Assembly (NCBI RefSeq): GCF_002775205.1 | Contig: NC_036456.1 | Coordinates: 25,889,850 to 25,953,849, forward strand | DNA length: 64,000 bases | Direction of reading: 5' to 3' | Origin: Xiphophorus maculatus | Taxonomy: Eukaryota; Chordata; Actinopteri; Cyprinodontiformes; Poeciliidae | Shown: one piece after another, positions 62,801-64,000 of the stretch | Layout: every line of letters begins with the position of its first letter | Numbering within the stretch: position 1 is the first letter of the stretch | Position numbers and translations under genes: made by a program | Notes under the pieces: model-generated | What the model was told of the DNA's origin: nothing | The model's database searches: none | Seen by the model: only the letters and a program-made list of their open reading frames with translations

Positions 62801-63677
62801 ACTTGAACTCAAAATATTTCTGCCCTAGAAAAACTACAACCCTTGAGCACAAATAAAATTTTTACATTATGACTTTTAGGCTCTATATTGTCTTTAGACA
62901 TTATATTTAGGTATTTTTGTATGTTGTTCTCTACTGTTTATGTTTTATTTTGTTTGCGTGTTTCATGTTTAAAATAATTATTTGTCAAAAAGCGAGAGAA
63001 TGAGGAGAGGAAACCGAACTGCTGCGCAAACATCCCCCACTTCAAAATAAGAGCATGAATGTAAACATCCATCTACTTGAAGACTAACTAACAATTCAAC
63101 ACAAATGTTGAACTTCATTCAACTGAAACATTACAAAACGGCCAAGAAAATTAGTACTTCGGAATTTGTCCAGAAAAAATTATTTAGGGGGCGTCTAAGC
63201 ATTTTCAGTTACCAAGAGCGCTAAGTGAAAAATTAGCTTTGTTGTTAACGCAGTGGTAGTGTGCAAACAACAGGAGTAAAGGAAGCCAGACTACAAGACA
63301 AAGACGTTTACCACAAGGTAACAAACACACTGCTGTTACATGACATAAAACACAAAACATACCAACAATTCAATTAACTTCCTGGTTGGGTTATAACTTT
63401 TATAGCACCTGGTTATAAATCAGCGTTACACATTTATACGTTGGACAGGCAGCAAATCAGACATCTAACTCTACATCTACCAAGATTGTCTTCTTTAGAG
63501 AGGCTGGTTAGCATGCATCCAATACTCAAGCTATAAGTAGAAAACTCGTGACCATTTGAAATAACTCGACATCAGAGATGACAAAGAAAACGTATACTGA
63601 AAGAAAAACACTGACTGTTTCCGGAGGAGCTTGCGGTTCTCATGGTGAACGGTGGAGTCGTGGTGGAAAAGCCAATG
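45702..63677 (-). CDS. znf638: Gene C: znf638-like protein with five RRMs and AT-hook-like motifs (5' partial)
   Basis: Exons (- strand, listed 5' to 3'): 63616-63677, 61993-62028, 61685-61885, 61378-61568, 60431-60570, 59996-60118, 59532-59627, 59321-59373, 59008-59216, 58033-58158, 57928-57965, 57717-57857, 56763-56888, 56278-56316, 55136-55261, 54938-55064, 53991-54092, 53870-53904, 53238-53402, 52467-52601, 52221-52259, 52009-52149, 51632-51720, 51517-51540, 50932-51050, 47884-50861, 47737-47818, 47110-47210, 46944-47031, 46182-46298, 45841-45962, 45702-45764. Total 6234 nt, in frame to TGA. It keeps the fullest plan: finger, RS region, RRM1, four-RRM block, very long acidic linker, matrin finger. 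Family members are nuclear RNA-binding proteins. The N-terminal exon lies right of the window. The symbol reflects family assignment; orthology among three copies is not proven. Confidence 0.82.
47884..51050 (-). CDS. Gene C exons: giant repetitive acidic linker
   Basis: Exon 50932-51050 ([19 protein letters not shown]) leads into exon 47884-50861, 2978 nt and about 992 residues. Its 5' part holds three spaced blocks of type [18 protein letters not shown], with GRPKK cores like AT-hooks; one is altered to RGRSKKNT. Its 3' part (about 48050-49130) is an array of 28-30-residue repeats of type [20 protein letters not shown] 264-nt unit (two repeats plus) starting at 48661 is repeated almost exactly at 48925. 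The ORF is open over the full length with no stop or frameshift, so the repeats are probably translated. Confidence 0.82.
51517..52259 (-). CDS. Gene C exons: 39-nt connector and RRM-like domain D
   Basis: Exons 52221-52259 ([13 protein letters not shown]), 52009-52149 (141 nt), 51632-51720 (89 nt) and 51517-51540 (24 nt). They read [47 protein letters not shown] and TKVGRIEP. Lengths equal gene A exactly. Confidence 0.8.
52467..53402 (-). CDS. Gene C exons: RRM-like domain C
   Basis: Exons 53238-53402 (165 nt) and 52467-52601 (135 nt). They read [30 protein letters not shown], then [19 protein letters not shown]. After the second exon the sequence is GAG|GCACAG, so the donor would be GC rather than GT; the exon length and frame match the other copies exactly. 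Confidence 0.75.
53870..54092 (-). CDS. Gene C exons: shortened inter-RRM linker
   Basis: Exon 53991-54092 is 102 nt against 171 nt in genes A and B; it keeps [15 protein letters not shown] and PWYDSP. Exon 53870-53904 (35 nt) reads [11 protein letters not shown]. The missing 69 nt removes the variable N-terminal part only. Confidence 0.7.
54938..56888 (-). CDS. Gene C exons: rest of RRM A, connector and RRM B
   Basis: Exons 56763-56888 ([15 protein letters not shown]...[13 protein letters not shown]), 56278-56316 ([13 protein letters not shown], 39 nt), 55136-55261 ([19 protein letters not shown]...FLPLLNK) and 54938-55064 ([19 protein letters not shown], 127 nt). Acceptor choice at 56316 follows the 39-nt length conserved in the other copies. 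Confidence 0.78.
55490..55870. mobile_element. MITE-like relative of the 2050-2470 element
   Basis: Ends GAGCTGGACAATAGA and TTGTCCAGCCCTG are inverted. The interior carries TTGCCTAGCAACGACTTG and GTTACCTAGCAACAACATG, reverse complements of the 30-bp repeat in the first element. It lies in a gene C intron. Confidence 0.55.
56889..57716. other. Gene C introns with nothing recognised
   Basis: This gap and the others of 300 bp or more in gene C (46299-46943, 47211-47736, 51051-51516, 52602-53237, 53403-53869, 54093-54937, 56317-56762, 58159-59007, 59628-59995, 63678-64000) are AT-rich. They contain only short shadow ORFs. 51110-51230 is a half copy of the 38715 MITE family. 56930-56965 has a short CATCAGGATTTATAAAAA triplication. 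Confidence 0.4.
57717..59373 (-). CDS. Gene C exons: linker and first half of RRM-like domain A
   Basis: Exons 59321-59373, 59008-59216, 58033-58158, 57928-57965 and 57717-57857. The linker is Lys/Glu/Ala-rich ([19 protein letters not shown] gives a nuclear signal candidate). RRM A begins [31 protein letters not shown]. Exon 57928-57965 (38 nt) is small but keeps phase on both sides. Confidence 0.72.
59532..60118 (-). CDS. Gene C exons: RRM1
   Basis: Exons 59996-60118 (123 nt) and 59532-59627 (96 nt). RRM1 reads [37 protein letters not shown], then [20 protein letters not shown] and FKGDTITVV. This is the most canonical RRM of gene C and has no counterpart in gene B. Confidence 0.8.
60431..61885 (-). 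CDS. Gene C exons: arginine-serine region
   Basis: Exons 61685-61885, 61378-61568 and 60431-60570. They read [50 protein letters not shown] and [17 protein letters not shown]. The last exon appears to use a GC donor (GAG|GCAAGT at 60430-60429), a known minor but regular splice class. The intron 60571-61377 has a degenerate tandem repeat at about 60728-60990. Confidence 0.8.
60728..60990. repeat. Degenerate short tandem repeat in a gene C intron
   Basis: Blocks such as GCTAATAATGTCAGTCGTG, GCTAATAATATGAGTCTCT and AGATGATGTGAGTCTCTTCC, each followed by AAAACAAGATAACCC-type bases, recur loosely every 50-130 bp. It looks like an old tandem array. Confidence 0.4.
61060..61200. repeat. Dispersed retroposon-like repeat in a gene C intron
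   Basis: A T-tract followed by GGCTCTAGTAGCTTTTATTC, GCAGAAGACAAGCAGCAAAG and ATTGAACCCTGAACGG resembles a common teleost interspersed family. No gene. Confidence 0.4.
61993..63677 (-). CDS. Gene C exons: second half of the N-terminal U1-type finger
   Basis: Exon 63616-63677 reads [20 protein letters not shown] and supplies the finger His pair. Exon 61993-62028 reads [11 protein letters not shown]. Both match gene B in length and position. The Cys pair must lie in an exon beyond the right edge. The 1.6-kb intron between them contains a dispersed repeat near 62700-63300 (GTGGTGGGCAGTGCTAGC) and no gene. Confidence 0.8.
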
Positions 63678-64000
63678 CTGGTTGTCAAAACAAAGAAAAG
63701 TTAGGAAGGAGTTTCACAACCAACAAGCTTTAAAAATTGCTAAAATGTTTTTCCCCCTCCCAACACCGAACCCAACAGACGCATCTTATTAAACTTTGAA
63801 GATGTTGACTTCTACCGTTATTACCGCACTGTTTACAATTTTAATAAATATCTAAATAAATAGGCATTGTGTAAACAACAGTCCATTAAAAATTACACCC
63901 GACAAATTGGCTTAGTAATTAAGAAATCTTTATAATTAAAACCAGGAAACACAGAAGTCACACAGTAGATAAAAACAATCTTCTTGGGCTCTGGCCAGGT

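Noticed and set aside
27456..63677. Assigning the genes to matrin-3 rather than znf638
   Set aside because: The N-terminal finger followed by an RS region, and the Y(A)A..P..FPH.CSLC entry to the finger, fit ZNF638 better. The C-terminal PPF.P...G..(F/V) and matrin finger are close to both, so the family call stays joint for A and B.

Overview
The window is vertebrate genomic DNA, most likely from a teleost fish. It has GT-AG introns, AT-rich non-coding DNA, and fish-type transposon relics: a Tc1-like element, a non-LTR reverse transcriptase of RTE/Rex type, hAT remnants with a BED finger, and several MITE families. There are no bacterial operons, CRISPR arrays or recognisable RNA genes. The species cannot be named from the sequence.

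Three related genes dominate the window. I assign them to the ZNF638/matrin-3 family of nuclear RNA-binding zinc-finger proteins. Gene A (+ strand, 337-24684, 5' end outside the window) and gene B (+ strand, 27456-44929, nearly or fully complete) lie head to tail. Gene C (- strand, 45702-63677, 5' end outside the window) converges on gene B, with the two stop codons only about 0.77 kb apart. The exon models were built by hand from splice sites and homology between the copies. All three close in frame: 3999 nt in 24 exons for A, 5199 nt in 26 exons for B (from the ATG at 27473), and 6234 nt in 32 exons for C.

The shared protein plan has these parts in order: an N-terminal U1-type zinc finger (B and C visible), an arginine-serine region, a block of four RRM-like domains each split by an intron, a long acidic Lys/Glu linker, and a C-terminal matrin-type zinc finger. 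Gene C has one extra RRM upstream of the block. It also has a 2.98-kb exon carrying AT-hook-like motifs and an array of 28-30-residue repeats. Gene A enters the window inside an earlier copy of the block, so it appears to carry at least a second, partial RRM module.

The last large intron of gene A (13619-24426, 10.8 kb) is a transposon dump. It holds a 244-bp tandem duplication with a nested hAT-like MITE, a BED-finger hAT remnant, two inverted LINE relics, a 68-bp hairpin-forming repeat and a 15-bp minisatellite. It also holds an intact 514-codon single-exon gene on the opposite strand (21068-22612) encoding a long coiled-coil protein that I do not recognise.

The three znf638-like proteins would be expected in the nucleus, binding RNA through the RRMs and nucleic acid through the fingers, with a role in transcription or splicing. 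That role is inferred from the family and is not shown by this sequence.
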